From the NCBI GenBank assembly GCA_019279435.1, contig JAAALK010000080.1, forward strand, positions 93,718,553-93,782,552: DNA of 64,000 nucleotides. Direction: 5' to 3'. The position numbers and the translations under genes are program-made. Origin of the DNA: Zizania palustris (lineage: Eukaryota; Streptophyta; Magnoliopsida; Poales; Poaceae). The notes under the pieces were generated by a model, which worked only from the letters and a program-made list of their open reading frames with translations, ran no database searches and had not been told where the DNA came from. Positions 42,900 through 53,821 of this stretch are shown here, piece after piece (within the stretch, counting starts at the first letter, position 1; each line of letters opens with the position of its first letter).

Positions 42900-43500
42900 C
42901 CTAACCCTAAAGCCTCATTCCTCTTCCCACCAGCACGAGAGCGACCCGAGTGCGAGCGGCGCGCAGGCGGCGGCGGCCCGCGACGGCGACCGATGGTCGG
43001 CCGCCACCGGCTAGCTCGCCGGAGCACCGCGCTCACCCGAGGGTGAGCGGGGCTCCGTCAAGCTAGCCCGGGCGGCCAAAACCAGAGGGTCCCGAGAGGG
43101 TTCGCCGCCCTCTTCCCGGCCTCCGGCGAGTTCCTGCGAGCGGCGGTAGGCTCCCGGCCACCGGCGAGCGGCGGCGCCATGACCCGAGAGCCAAGGTGAG
43201 TCCCCGGCCCCATACTATTAGTTTAGGGTTAGGGTTAGGGTGAAAACCCTAACCCTAACCTTCGGATTTTTTTCCCTTTGGATTTTTTCTGTTTGTTTAT
43301 CTGTCCTGATTTCCTCTCTCTTACCCGAAGGCGGACCCGGCCCCGGTGAGCGGCGGCGCGACGGCGGAGCGGCCGAGCGGCGTCGATCGTCGGTGAAGCA
43401 GAGCGGGCACGCGGCGGCGAGCGACAGGGAGCGTCGGTAGGGTAGTTATAGGGCGAGAGCAGAGGGGAGAGATGAGTGAGGTAGAGCGGAGGGGAGAGGT
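42900..43500 (+). other. GC-rich leader of unidentified element or gene
   Basis: A GC-rich stretch with Ala/Arg/Gly-coding low-complexity frames in both orientations. I do not recognise a protein. A possible short exon ends AAG|GTGAGT at about 43195, but I found no convincing downstream exon. It contains the telomere-like inverted motif at 43221-43260. Confidence 0.4.
43221..43260. repeat. Inverted telomere-like motif
   Basis: Three TTAGGG units on the plus strand are followed, after a short GTGAAAA spacer, by the complementary CCCTAA units. The whole forms a near-perfect hairpin. It is mirrored at about 60293-60331. The plant telomere unit is TTTAGGG, so this is telomere-like only. Confidence 0.75.
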
Positions 43501-43564
43501 CTCGGTTTTAAAGTGAGGTGCACGGTCCTGGTCCTGGCAGTTGCGATGCCCTCAGGACTTGGTC

Positions 43565-43830
43565 CAGGCAGTTGCACTGCCAGGGGAGGGGGGCAGCGCG
43601 GTCGAGGTGGACCGGGGAGGGGGGTGCGCGGTCGAGGCGGAGAGGTCGCGCTGCGCGCGATGCGCGGGGAGGGGGGCGCGCGGTCGAGGTGGACCGGGGA
43701 GGGGCGCTGGGAGCGCAACTGCTTGGACCGGAGAGGGGGGCGCGCGGTCGAGGCGGACCGGGGAGGGGCGCGTGGTCGCGCTGCGTGCGATGCGCGGGGA
43801 GGGGGCGCGCGGCCGAGGCGGACGGACGAA
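43565..43830. repeat. GC-rich tandem repeats
   Basis: Units built from GCGCGCGGTCGAGG, CGGACCGGGGAGGGG and CGCTGCGCGCGATGCGCGG repeat about five to six times with irregular spacing. All six frames look open because of composition, not coding. The copy in the right arm is at about 59730-59980 and differs by small indels. Confidence 0.75.
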
Positions 43831-43839
43831 TAAGTCGTC

Positions 43840-44340
43840 CTTTTTATATAGTTAAGATAGTATATCTTTTGCTATACCTGTTAGATGTTGTAATTGCAGT
43901 TAATCATATCTAAGAAGCATGCTTTTCACACTCCACCTGCACTCCATCTGCATTCATGGCATATTTTGAGGGGGAGCTACATTTCAGGGGGAGTTTATGT
44001 TTATGTCTCTTTAATGTGCATTTAGTCTCACTTGATGAGTCCAATTGTCAACAAGGGGAGAAATTTTGGATATATTTTTTGGCTTTCTCTGGGATTTATT
44101 TCAGGGGGAGTTTATTCTTTTTGGCAAATTCTGAGATTTGCACTTGTTTTTGAGGCTTTATTTTTGGTTAACCATAATGATCATTTTTCTTGCTTCTGTT
44201 TGACTTTTGGTCATTAGGGTTAAACTTTTATTTTCCTTCTTCTATTTTCTTTTGTATTTGTTTTCTTGTTTCCACATGTTTTGCAGGTTCTGGAGATGAG
44301 CTGAAAAGGGTGTTGATAATGCACTCATCAAGGGGGAGAT
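43840..44340 (+). other. Post-pol region and PPT of a SIRE/Maximus-type copia element
   Basis: Several GGGGGAG purine boxes (43970, 43989, 44104, 44331) are typical for the region between pol and LTR in this lineage. The last one, TCAAGGGGGAGAT at 44328-44340, directly precedes the LTR start TGAGAAACC and is taken as the PPT. No coding signal is convincing; the pol gene is missing upstream. Confidence 0.7.
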
Positions 44341-45878
44341 TGAGAAACCATGTTGAAGAATATGGTTTTGATATTCCAGATGTGATGAGTGATTGTCAAC
44401 GGAAGTCAAATAAAGAGAGATGAAGACCTGCCGAGTATGAGGCGCATGTGACTCAGGTACACGGGCAGTGAGCGATGGCCGGGCAAAGGAGCCGCGGAGT
44501 CGGGCTGGCCCAATCCGGGTACATGGCTAGGAGCGGCAGATGATCCACCGGTCTATTGACCGGGTTTGACTCAGGTATACGAGGCGGCGAGCTATTGCCG
44601 GGCTGAGGAAGCTGCGGGGTCGGGTCGGCCAAATCCGGGTAACCGGTGCGAAGACGGTGGAGGCTTTGTCAGTTTCGGCATAAAACTGACAATCTATGTT
44701 TAATTTGTTTTTAGGATATTAATATTTAGTTTTTAAGTTTAGAATAATGTTATTTGAGTCACGTAATTTTTCTAAGAATATTTTAGTAATTTTCGGAATT
44801 TATTTTAGAGTCAGTTTAATTTTACCCGAGGGTAAATTAGTCTTTTCATGTATTAGGATTCGCCTATAAATAGGCCCCTATCCCCTTGGGGATAGATGAC
44901 TGTTTTTCTAATAGATCAATCTACAGTCCATTTTCGTTATTCCACCGAAAGTCGATCTCCAAATTTGTTTTCGCTGGCGTCTCCTTTCCACGGCACGGCT
45001 ACAACAGGACCTATCAGTTTTCTCTTCGTTTTCTCCATCGCCAGCACGTCCACGCGGCAAAAGCCCCTACCTAGCACACAGGGGCTAGCATCCAGGCTGC
45101 GGCAGGCGGCGTGTTTTTCTTCACGGCAGTTCTGCAGCACGTCGGCAACCTGCTGGGCATGGGATTCCACTGACGCGTAGCCTGGCCAAACGTGGGCCCC
45201 CATGCCGGCGTGGATTTCGTAACGCACGATGCTCAACCTGCCTACACGCCGGAACAGTCTGCCTACACGCCGAAACCTAGTTCCTAGCCACGTGCGAAAG
45301 CTTCGATGCAGGTAAATTTTAAGTAGTTTTAATCTACTATTTTTAGGGAGATCAAATTTTTAGATAATCATCTATTAATAAATTAGCTGAAAATTTATTT
45401 CAAAATTTCGTTGTTATTCTAATCTGTTAAATTTTTATTAGTTGTCTAGTATTATTTTTATCTACTTAATCTGCTCATATAAAATGAAAAGAAAAAATTA
45501 TTAGTCACAGTTATATTTTTATTCTAGTTCTTACCTGCAATATTTTCGGTTTAACTCTGAATTAATTTTTAGCGATTCATGTTCTATTCATTTGATTAGT
45601 ATTTTATTTCTAGACTGAAATATAAATATTCCGTGATTGTTTTTATGTGGTTTTTATATTTAATTACTGCGGTATTTTTATTTAAGATTATTTTTAATAT
45701 AATTTTAATTAGGAACCCGGTCTTTTTTTTAGCTAGACAACTTTAATTCCTGAAATTTTCTTTGCAAATATTTTTTGTCTCGTTAAGTTCTTTTGGGTGG
45801 TGGGATTAAAATATAGTTTAGCAAGAATTTTTTAGGCGCCCATTCACCCCACCTCTGGTCGCTACTTTCGATCCTACA
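44341..45878 (+). repeat. SIRE/Maximus-type copia LTR in the left arm (1.54 kb)
   Basis: Starts TGAGAAACCATG after the PPT and ends TCGATCCTACA. It has the paired modules from about 44457, a perfect 9-bp-stem hairpin at 44667-44691 and TATAAATA at 44865-44872. The end GGCGCCCATTCACCCC matches the other copies. Followed directly by unrelated sequence. Confidence 0.82.
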
Positions 45879-48749
45879 ACTGACAAGCGGCCCCGCTTGT
45901 CAGCGAGCCCTTCTCTCCGCGCGCGCGCACCCGACACCCTGGCCCCACCTGTTGGCGCCAACCGATCCCTCTCTCGGCCGATTCCCGACCCCACCCATCA
46001 GCCACTGCACTCGTGCGCTCGCGCCCGCTTACCGCATTGGCCCACCTATCGGACCATCGTCCACCTCCCGCCACCGCCCCCAAATCGCACCGGCCGACGA
46101 CCCAGCCTCAGATCCGCCTCGTCGGCCCCTCCCCCATTAATTCGACACCATTAAATGGTCCCCCGCGCTCGGCCAACCGTTTCCCCCTTTATTTCACGCG
46201 TCGTCGCCCCGGATCTAGCGCGCGCATGCAAGGAAAGAGCTTGCCGACGTTGAAGAGAGTTTTTACTCTCGGCATCCCCAAATCACGCCCCCTATGCCCC
46301 CGCCGATGACCCTATTTATACCCCCTGGTACCCCGCATTCAACCCCCACGCTCACACGCTGCAAGATCGAACCGAACGCACGTACTCCAAGTTTTAACAC
46401 TCCTCCGTCGCCCGCACTCCAGCCATCATTCGCCATCGCCGGAGTTGCTCTCCGTCCACGCTGACCACACCTCCGTGAATGCCAAGACCTCACTGACCTT
46501 GGCTACCCCTCCACCGACTACGAACCCCGCCGGATCCCCGTCACCGACAAGGACCCGAACGACTTCGCCGCCTCCCCTCGTCGCCAGCCACGCCCCGTCC
46601 ACCTCAGACCACCGCAAGGGTACCCTCGTGTTCCCCGTAGTTCCCTCTTTACAGTTTTTAGCTTTAGTTAGGCCGGATAACCCTCGTCGTCGCCACAATC
46701 GCTCTCCGTCGCATCGCCGGAGTCGGGGAAGACATGTACTTTACCCCTCCCGACGCAGTGCCGAGTCGGATTCAATCGCGACCGTGCGATCTTGATCTAA
46801 CGGCGGTGATTAAACCCCGCGTGCGGTTTAATCAGATCCGTTGGATCCTGGCGAAGCGTTATGTTTTAATCTGGGCCGTTCGCTAGATTTTAAATCTCGC
46901 ATCGCATCTGGACCGCACGATGTGTACCGGTTCAACGTTTTAATCTAAGCCTTCCACGTCATTTTAACTCCCCCGCCTCGCCCGTGGCCGTCCGATCGCG
47001 ATCCAACAGTGGATCTTGATCCGGCGGACGCGCACAGTGCGCGGGTGCACAGTGAACTCAGCTCACCATGGACCCGAGGTTGTTTTTGGTTTAAATTAAA
47101 TTCCAGAAATGCTTTTAAACTTCCAAAATTCATATCTTGCGCATTTTAACTTCAAAAATTACCATTTCAATTCCAGAAAATTTGTAATATTATTCTCTAC
47201 ATGTTCATACAATAAAAACAATATACTTACTTTGAATACTTCACCCTTATTTAATAAAGTATTCAAATACCCTTAGAGTAAATTACAAATTAATTATTTA
47301 AATTTCAGCAAAAATTATATTTATTCATTTCCTGTTAATTTAATGAAACCACTAATTTTTCTCTAAAGTTCTTATTGTAAATTAATTAGAAAACTTAAAA
47401 TGAGTTTATTCACAATTAAAACCCCTTTTATAAAGGACCATATTACATTATAGTTCATTTTAAAATTGTTCATAAAATGAATTTCAGAAACTTAATAACT
47501 TGGTTTTCTTTAAATTGACCCAATCAAAACCTATATGCTTGTCGTGTGGTTTTGGATTGTTTGATTGAATGTTGCATTTATATTACTTTATTTATATTGG
47601 GAAGACTACGACGTCGCCGAGGAGCCGGAATACTTCCCGGAAATTCCTCCCTCCCCTTTCGCTAAACAAGGCAAGTCACAAAACCACTCTTTTGAGCATG
47701 TTGAACCCATGTTTATTAAACTATCGCTAAAACACATAGGATATATATGCATTAGTCAAATGGAACCCTTACTATATATTTATTTAGGATCCCTCGACCT
47801 TGATGTGCAACCCAAGCCATGCTATCTCGCCTAACCTCCTTGTCACCAAATGATTAGTATTATTAGTTAGTGTCCAATGTATTGACACGATTGCTATAGG
47901 ATTAAAAATGAGTCGTAGCGATTGGAATCTTTATATGATCACCATTATTGTTATCTCTGGAATGCTGTTGGTGATAGAGTTATGGTTGAGAGTGTATGCA
48001 TGGTGGGTTCCGGGTTCAAGCTAGGGCATTGGTCGGTAGCACCCGAGGCACTATAAGGACCGGTCTGCGGGATCCGTTGCAATACATTTCCGTACTAACC
48101 ACAAGTCTAATGGGTAAGTCCTAACTAAGGTATGGAGTGTTCCAAACCGAGGCCACCATTTGGAGATGGGTCAAGCTGCACCTGCGGGTGGCTTTACCGA
48201 CGTGGCGTAAAAGGGGGTGCGACGTTAGCTGGGATGCGGCCCGGTGCACCGGCGAAACCTAGAGCGGGTGGTTATCGCTTGGAGCATTTCCTGCTGAAGT
48301 TTTGGCACGAGTTCCCGTGGTATGGGTACTTTGGTGTTTGGGATGAGTGTGTGCCTTGTGGGTACAGTAGTACATCTCTGATCTGAGTCCTAAATCTTTT
48401 CGAAAAGCCCAGCCCACAGTCAAGGGCGGGTTGCGTGACATCCCACAGTTAGTTTACTTCTGGAATGAATGTGCATGATGGTTTGACATTTAAGGACTGT
48501 TGTGCAAGGAGGGAAAACGTACTCCTCGAGTTAGATGGTATATTGCTGTTCATGTTATTATTCCGCATGATTAAATTTGTCTACACTAAATGCAATAACT
48601 GAAAAATGTACTTTTCCGCACTTTTAGCCAATTATCCTTCCTTGTTATTATCTTGCATTATTACTTGCATTTGCGGTGGCTTGTTGAGTACTTTTTGTAC
48701 TCATACCCGTTGGACACACCATTCAGAGGATGCCTACTATGAGGATGGT
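45879..48749 (+). repeat. Unclassified non-coding LTR-like sequence
   Basis: About 2.9 kb without a protein I recognise. It opens with an inverted repeat (CTGACAAGCGG and CCGCTTGTCAG). It then has a GC-rich part with a TATTTATA box near 46314, an AT-rich middle (47090-47560) and a region around 48130-48430 rich in direct GC words. At 48685-48705 there is a GAGTACTTTTTGTACTC hairpin. The wording near 48720-48760 (AGAGGATGCCTACTATGAGG) is of a type I associate with long LTRs of grass gypsy elements. A short frame near 47590 (YDVAEEPEYFPEIPP) may be a leader peptide. Family unknown. Confidence 0.5.
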
Positions 48750-49129
48750 CTGGAGTAGCGACCCAGTCAAGTGGAAAGATCTTGAAGAAGGCGTTCGTCA
48801 TGCTGTTTACTTTTATTATTGTTTTTATTTAACTCTGATGTAATAATATGGTCTGCGTACCATGAATACTTATCGTATGTACAATTGTCACATGATGAAC
48901 CTCTTGTATTATTGTTTTTCTTTGGAAATTCAACAATGTTCTGATTTGATAAATCGGGGAGCCACACATAAGAAGGCTCAAAGTGTGATATGTGAATATG
49001 TATGATATGAACACACACAAAAAGACTCAAGAAAAGAGTAAAGAAGAAAGAAAATTGACTCAAAAAAATATCCTAAAAAGGATACACAACACCCAAATCC
49101 CCTCACAAACGCTCAAAAGTAGACTGATC
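48750..49129. other. AT-rich junction to the minus-strand copia remnant
   Basis: Continues the LTR-like wording for about 100 bp, then becomes AT-rich with poly-T/poly-A runs. I see no gene. The post-pol region of the minus-strand copia element probably begins near 49000. Confidence 0.4.
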
Positions 49130-50808
49130 TAGGGGTTTGGTGAAAATGTCAGCCAACTGACTGATGGGTATCAACATGAACAAGGTGAATGACATATTTC
49201 TCATATTGATCACTCAGAAAGTGAAAGCGCACATCAATGTACAGCCAAACAAAACAAAGGCACTCTCGTAGGAAAGAACAACCAAAAATCTCGCAAAGTG
49301 GAAATCATACAAACCAACTATGAGCAGCAGCTAGTAGCAGCTACATACTCAGCCTCAGTGGTCGAAAGTGCAGCTCCAGACTGCTTTCGAGAAGACCAAG
49401 AGACCAGAGAAGAACCAAGGAACTGGCAAGTACCGGAAGTTCGACTAGCGATCCAACCGGCAGCCACCAAAGTCAGCGTCCGAAAATCCAGATAAATAAA
49501 GAGATGATGATGCTTAATAATAAAGATCTAGATCGGGCGCATAGGTAAGATACCTGGAAATGCGCTTGACATCCTGCCGATGAGACACGCGTGGTGAAGA
49601 CTGAAAGCGCGCACACAATCCTACGGCAAACTGTATGTCTGGCCTCGTCGCCGTCATGTACAGCAGTGAACCGATCATCCCTCAAAACTCTCTCTTATTG
49701 ATCTTGACGCCGCTATCATCCTTGTCCAGGCCCCCAGATGTACCCATTGGGGTCATATGAGGCTTCAGCTCTCCACCAAAGTCGAACTTCTTCAACATGT
49801 CTCACGTATACTAACTCTGGTGGATGAAGATGCCATCCTTGGTCTACTTGATCTGGAGCCCTGGGAAATAGTTGAGCTCACCCATGAGGCTCATCTCAAT
49901 CTCGTTGTGCATCTGCTTAGAAAACTTGGACACAAGCACATCAGTAGTACCGCCAAAAATAATATTGTCCACGTAAATCTGAGCAACCAAGAAATCTGAC
50001 GCATCTCTGAGCAAGAAAAGAGTTTTCTCCATAGACCCCATCACAAAGCCCTTCCCCAACAAAAACTTCTTTAACCGGTCATACCAAGCCCTGGGGGCTT
50101 GCTTTAGACCGTATAAAGCTTTCTGCAGTTTAAAAACATGTCGAGGAAACTTAGGTTTCTCAAAACCAGGGGGTTGCCTAACATAGACCTCCTTCTCTAT
50201 GAACTCATTCAGAAAAGCACTCTTGACATCCATTTGAAAAAGCCTAAAACCGTTCGAAGCGGCAAAAGCTAAAAGAATGTGAATGGACTCAAGACGGGCA
50301 ACAGGGGCGAAAGTCTCTTCAAAGTCAATATCCTCTTTCTAGCAAAAACCCTGGGCAACTAGTCGAGCTTTGTTGCGCACCACAATCCCATATTCACCTT
50401 GCTTGTTTTTGAACACCCACTTGGTGCCTATGGGGTTGCATCCAGGTGGCAGCTCAACCATTGTCCAAACCCGATTGCGGACAAAATTCACAAGCTCTTC
50501 TTGCATGGCATTAATCCAATTCGAATCAGAAAGAGCGTGAGAAACATCTCTGGGCTCAAAAGAAGCAACAAACACAGATTCAGCAAACACAGACAAGCGA
50601 GTAAACCGAAGAGCGCAAAGTCCTCTGAGTAAGATCACTGATGATGAGCTCTGAGGGGTGATCACGCTGAACTGCTTGGGATCCCAGGTGATCTGAAGTC
50701 ACCTCACCGGAGTCAGCAGATGGCACCTCTGGACATGACTGAGGGGGCTCGATCGAAGTGGAAGAAGTGGTCAGAGGTCCACCCTCATCCACAGTCGAAG
50801 TCTCATAA
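49130..50808 (-). pseudogene. pol: Minus-strand SIRE/Maximus-type copia RT and RNase H remnant
   Basis: RT fragments are open at 50665-50339 (SNWINAMQEELVNF, KWVFKNKQGEYGIVVRNKA) and 50233-49844 (MDVKSAFLNEFIEKEVY, LYGLKQAPRAWYDRL, MGELNYFPGLQIK). The active site reads YVDNIIFGG, so the second catalytic Asp of YVDD is lost. TAG stops end both blocks at Gln positions. RNase H follows in pieces to about 49130 (GMIGSLLYMTATRPDIQF, TSGTCQFLGSSLVSWSSRKQ, TTEAEYVAATSCC) with frameshifts. Gag and integrase are absent, because a CRM-like LTR begins at 50809 upstream of RT. Confidence 0.85.
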
Positions 50809-51948
50809 TGATATGACCACGCCGACCACTCCAACCTCTACACCAACCACTTCGACCACAACAACTCCAATACATGTTTTTGATGGACCAATTACATGCA
50901 GTCGAGCTAAGAAGCTTCAACAGAGGTGCACGCGCTACTTTGTGAAATTCATTTTACTATTAATGAGAGTTATATACTACCTAAGTCATGTACATTGCTA
51001 ATGCTTAGGTTTACCCAGAAGGATGACAAGAACTCACAAGGAAATGGACACATAGAAGAATCATGCTCGAACCAAGCCAGTCCTGTAGGATCGCCTCAAA
51101 GAAATAATCATAACTTTTGATTTCCAAAAGCTATGAAGGCAAATGAGCACTTGTTGGAAAACTCTTGAAGTCTAGTTTCCAATGAATCTAACCCCGACTA
51201 GTTTGAAGTTTGCATGAAGGCGTCCGACCAGTTTTAGTGCTTACTGGTCCGAAGGTCAACAGTCTGCATGAAGTCAATGTTCTCGTATTAAAACTGTATC
51301 ATTCTACTAGAGTTCCATGGTGCATATTCTACATGGTGTGAAACCTTATCAAGTCACCTTTCCAAGGGATCCAACCGTTCGTGAATTGAAGCTTCCAAGG
51401 AGGAGTTATTGCTAAATACCGAAGACCGCTCAGAAGACCAACAGCCACGCGGAAACTCTCCAGAAGCTGATTCGTTTTCACATAGTTCGCCTAGTCTTTC
51501 CGTTTCGTGTTCGCACCTATCTTCAAGGTCTACTCCTTGTATAAATACCCCCTAGCACCATTGTAATCGACACTTTTGATTATTGAATACAGAACCCCTT
51601 GTTCAGCTGCGTGCTAACAAATTCAGAGAGAGATCTCTACCTTCCTTTGCTCTTGTGATTTCCTTCGCGGGATTACAGAAGCGGCGGCTTCATCCGCTCC
51701 CAATTGGTGCTCCTACTCCCTTCAAGGTCCTCCTTGATTGATTGTAGGCTGTGTTGGTTGGTTCTTTGAGAGTGTGGTTGGGCGAATCCTCGATTCAGGT
51801 TGCCGGTTAAAGACGGTGGTTGGCTTCGAGTTTTATTTGCCAGGTTGCACTAGTTATCACTGCTTGCAGCAAGTTATCCGGCTATTCTACAGCTAGTTAT
51901 CTGAAGATCGATCCTACGTCATGAAGATCGGGACCCCGTGACGCATCA
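50809..51948 (+). repeat. LTR of a second CRM-like Ty3/gypsy element
   Basis: Starts TGATATGACCACGCC and ends GCATCA two bases before a tRNA-Met PBS, 1,140 bp. As in the CRM element at 210, the LTR itself encodes a polyprotein C-terminus: HVFDGPITCSRAKKLQQ, then in a shifted frame YILPKSCTLLMLRFTQ. This one is presumably the 5' LTR, so that segment is not expressed here. TATAAATACC at about 51539 is a likely TATA box. Confidence 0.85.
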
Positions 51949-51950
51949 CC

Positions 51951-51962
51951 TGGTATCAGAGC
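51951..51962 (+). promoter_or_regulatory. Primer-binding site of the second CRM-like element
   Basis: TGGTATCAGAGC, initiator tRNA-Met type, two bases after the LTR. Confidence 0.93.
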
Positions 51963-52766
51963 TGATCGGTTTCCACGGTAGGATTCTTTACCCTTAGCTA
52001 CATATATTTTGTTTTCGTCCTATCCACCAAAAGCCAATATATATATATATATTGTTTAGCCCTTTGTTTCAATCTGTTATTTTAGTGAGTTCAGTTAATT
52101 TTCAGTCCATTAGAGTCTTTGTTTTAGTTGCTGATCATTTTCCGTCATGTGTCCTTTGAGCCTCTTATATATCTGGTCATTGTGTTCAGTTCTATAAAAA
52201 AGTAAAAGAAAGAAAAGTTCAAAAAAAAAGGAAAGTTGAGAAAAATTGTGAAAGAAAAGTTTAAAGATCAGTTCGTTTGATAGCACAGTTGCTGAAAGTT
52301 TGTGTTTCAAGTTGTACAACCAGATCGCTATCTTTTGTTGGTACAAAATTTTGGTTGGGTTGAATTGCAACACTTGCATCCCAATCATACTCCTTGTTTG
52401 CATCAATCTGAGATTTTCTTTGCGCGTGTGTGTGATCCATTTACATCTTTAGCATTTTGAGATCAGCACTAAGCAGAGAACCTCAAGTTTGGATTGTTAC
52501 TTAACTTTACAACAACTAGAATTCAGATTGCATTCCTTGTTTATAATCCCCACCGAGCTCCACATAAAAGCCATCGTAATCGGTACTCTCTGGTCTTGTA
52601 TTCGCTTAACCATCGCTCTCGGTACCACCACACATTTTCTTTCTCTGTAACCCGCAGGAACTTCACTGAGCCTCGGTTGGTAAGAGAAGTGAGATTGAGG
52701 GATCCCACATATATTTTTATTCCACATATACTCTTGTTCCTTTGTTGTCACTAATTTTACAGAAAG
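51963..52766 (+). other. 5' leader of the second CRM-like element
   Basis: About 800 bp without a convincing frame. An (AT)n microsatellite of about nine units lies at 52036-52053. An A-rich run is at 52195-52250. Confidence 0.65.
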
Positions 52767-53821
52767 ATGGGTGACGGCGTTGAGATCAATGATTGTGTCA
52801 CCATGGCACAATTTAATGAATTCCAGCAAAGTCTAGAAGAGAGACAAGATCGGTTGGCCCAAGATTTTCAAACCATACTAAATGAAATTAGGGGACGTCG
52901 TCCACCTCATGATGGAGCAAGCACCCATGGTGAAGAAGGTGATGATAGTGATGGAAGAGGAGGAAGAAGAGGACGGAGGAACCGAAGTGCTGCACATGGA
53001 AGAGGGAGGGACTGGAATCGAAGAAATCAAGACACTGAAGAATCCGAATCTGAAAATGATGATAATCATTCCAATCATGATCGCCAATATCGTAGAGGAG
53101 GCCATCGTGAAGAGAGGCTTCGTAAACTGAAATTTACCATGCCAAAATTTGATGGAGGATCTGATCCTAAAGCTTATTTCACTTGGGAGTTGAAGGTCGA
53201 CAAGATCTTTCGCTTGCATAATTATACAGAATAGAAGAAGTTGCCTATGGCATCTCTAGAATTTGAAGGATATGCTCTGATTTGGTGGGAGCAACTTCTC
53301 CAAGATCGTGAAGAAGATGGAGAACATCCTATTGCCACATGGGCAGAGATGAAACGTGAAATGAGAAGACGTTTCGTGCCGAAGCATTATCGGCGTGATC
53401 TTTTTGATAAACTGCAGAATTTGAAGCAAGGAAGTTATTCTGTTGAAGAGTATTATAAAGATATGGAGAAGGCTATGATTAGAGCCAACATATATGAAGA
53501 TGAAGAACAAACTATGGCACGATTCATGGCTGGGTTGCATCGAAATATTCAACGCATTGTTGAGTTCAGTCGTACCGTCGTCTTATTGATTTGGTACATC
53601 AAGCCACCAAAGCTGAACGCCAACTGCAGCAAGATACCAAGAGCAGTAAGTCTTTGCCTTTTGGTACGAGGACTATGTCTGGAGGAAGCAAGTTAAATTC
53701 CAAGTTTACTGCTGCACTGTCAGCTGCGAAAGGTTCATTTGGAGGCTCACGTTCTAATGCTCAAAGTAATTTTAGTGGGAAGAACTGTGTTGCCCCGAGC
53801 ACGAGTTCCAAACTAGCAGCT
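52767..53821 (+). pseudogene. gag: gag of the second CRM-like element, cut by the gap
   Basis: ATG at 52767 (MGDGVEINDCVTMAQFNEF). The coding stretch shows a basic Arg/Gly and acidic linker, then the gag core: LKFTMPKFDGGSDPKAYFTW, ALIWWEQLLQ, RRRFVPKHYRRDLFDKLQNL and SVEEYYKDMEKAM. A TAG at 53232-53234 interrupts the core. A frameshift near 53565 moves the frame to LIDLVHQATKAERQLQQ. A Ser-rich linker follows until the gap at 53822, so zinc knuckle and pol are not seen. It is collinear with the gag at 2032, but clearly a different family. Confidence 0.87.

Larger units (their letters stand above)
42360..48749 (+). repeat. Left arm of a ~6.3-kb inverted repeat
   Basis: The whole stretch is found reverse-complemented at 54822-61139 at high identity, with some indels. 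The largest is about 55-65 bp, present near 42540-42600 here and absent near 60962. The left end coincides with the gap edge. The partner begins at the other gap edge and continues beyond this arm's left end into 61140 onward. Confidence 0.93.

Noticed and set aside
43513..43913. Overlapping 100-130-residue Arg/Gly-rich frames in the GC-rich tandem region (and 59642-60039)
   Set aside because: All frames are open because of repeat composition; no start context, domain or constraint is visible.
41315..45878. A 43-bp terminal inverted repeat of a DNA transposon, from TGTAGGACCGAAAG and CTTTCGGTCCTACA occurrences
   Set aside because: The forward form is simply the LTR end and the reverse form is an inverted LTR or the inverted arm. 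LTR start (TGAGAAACC) and end differ, so there is no such TIR.
45897..46309. Pro/Arg-rich frames after the copia LTR (and 57415-57770)
   Set aside because: GC-rich low-complexity shadows in several frames at once; no recognisable protein.
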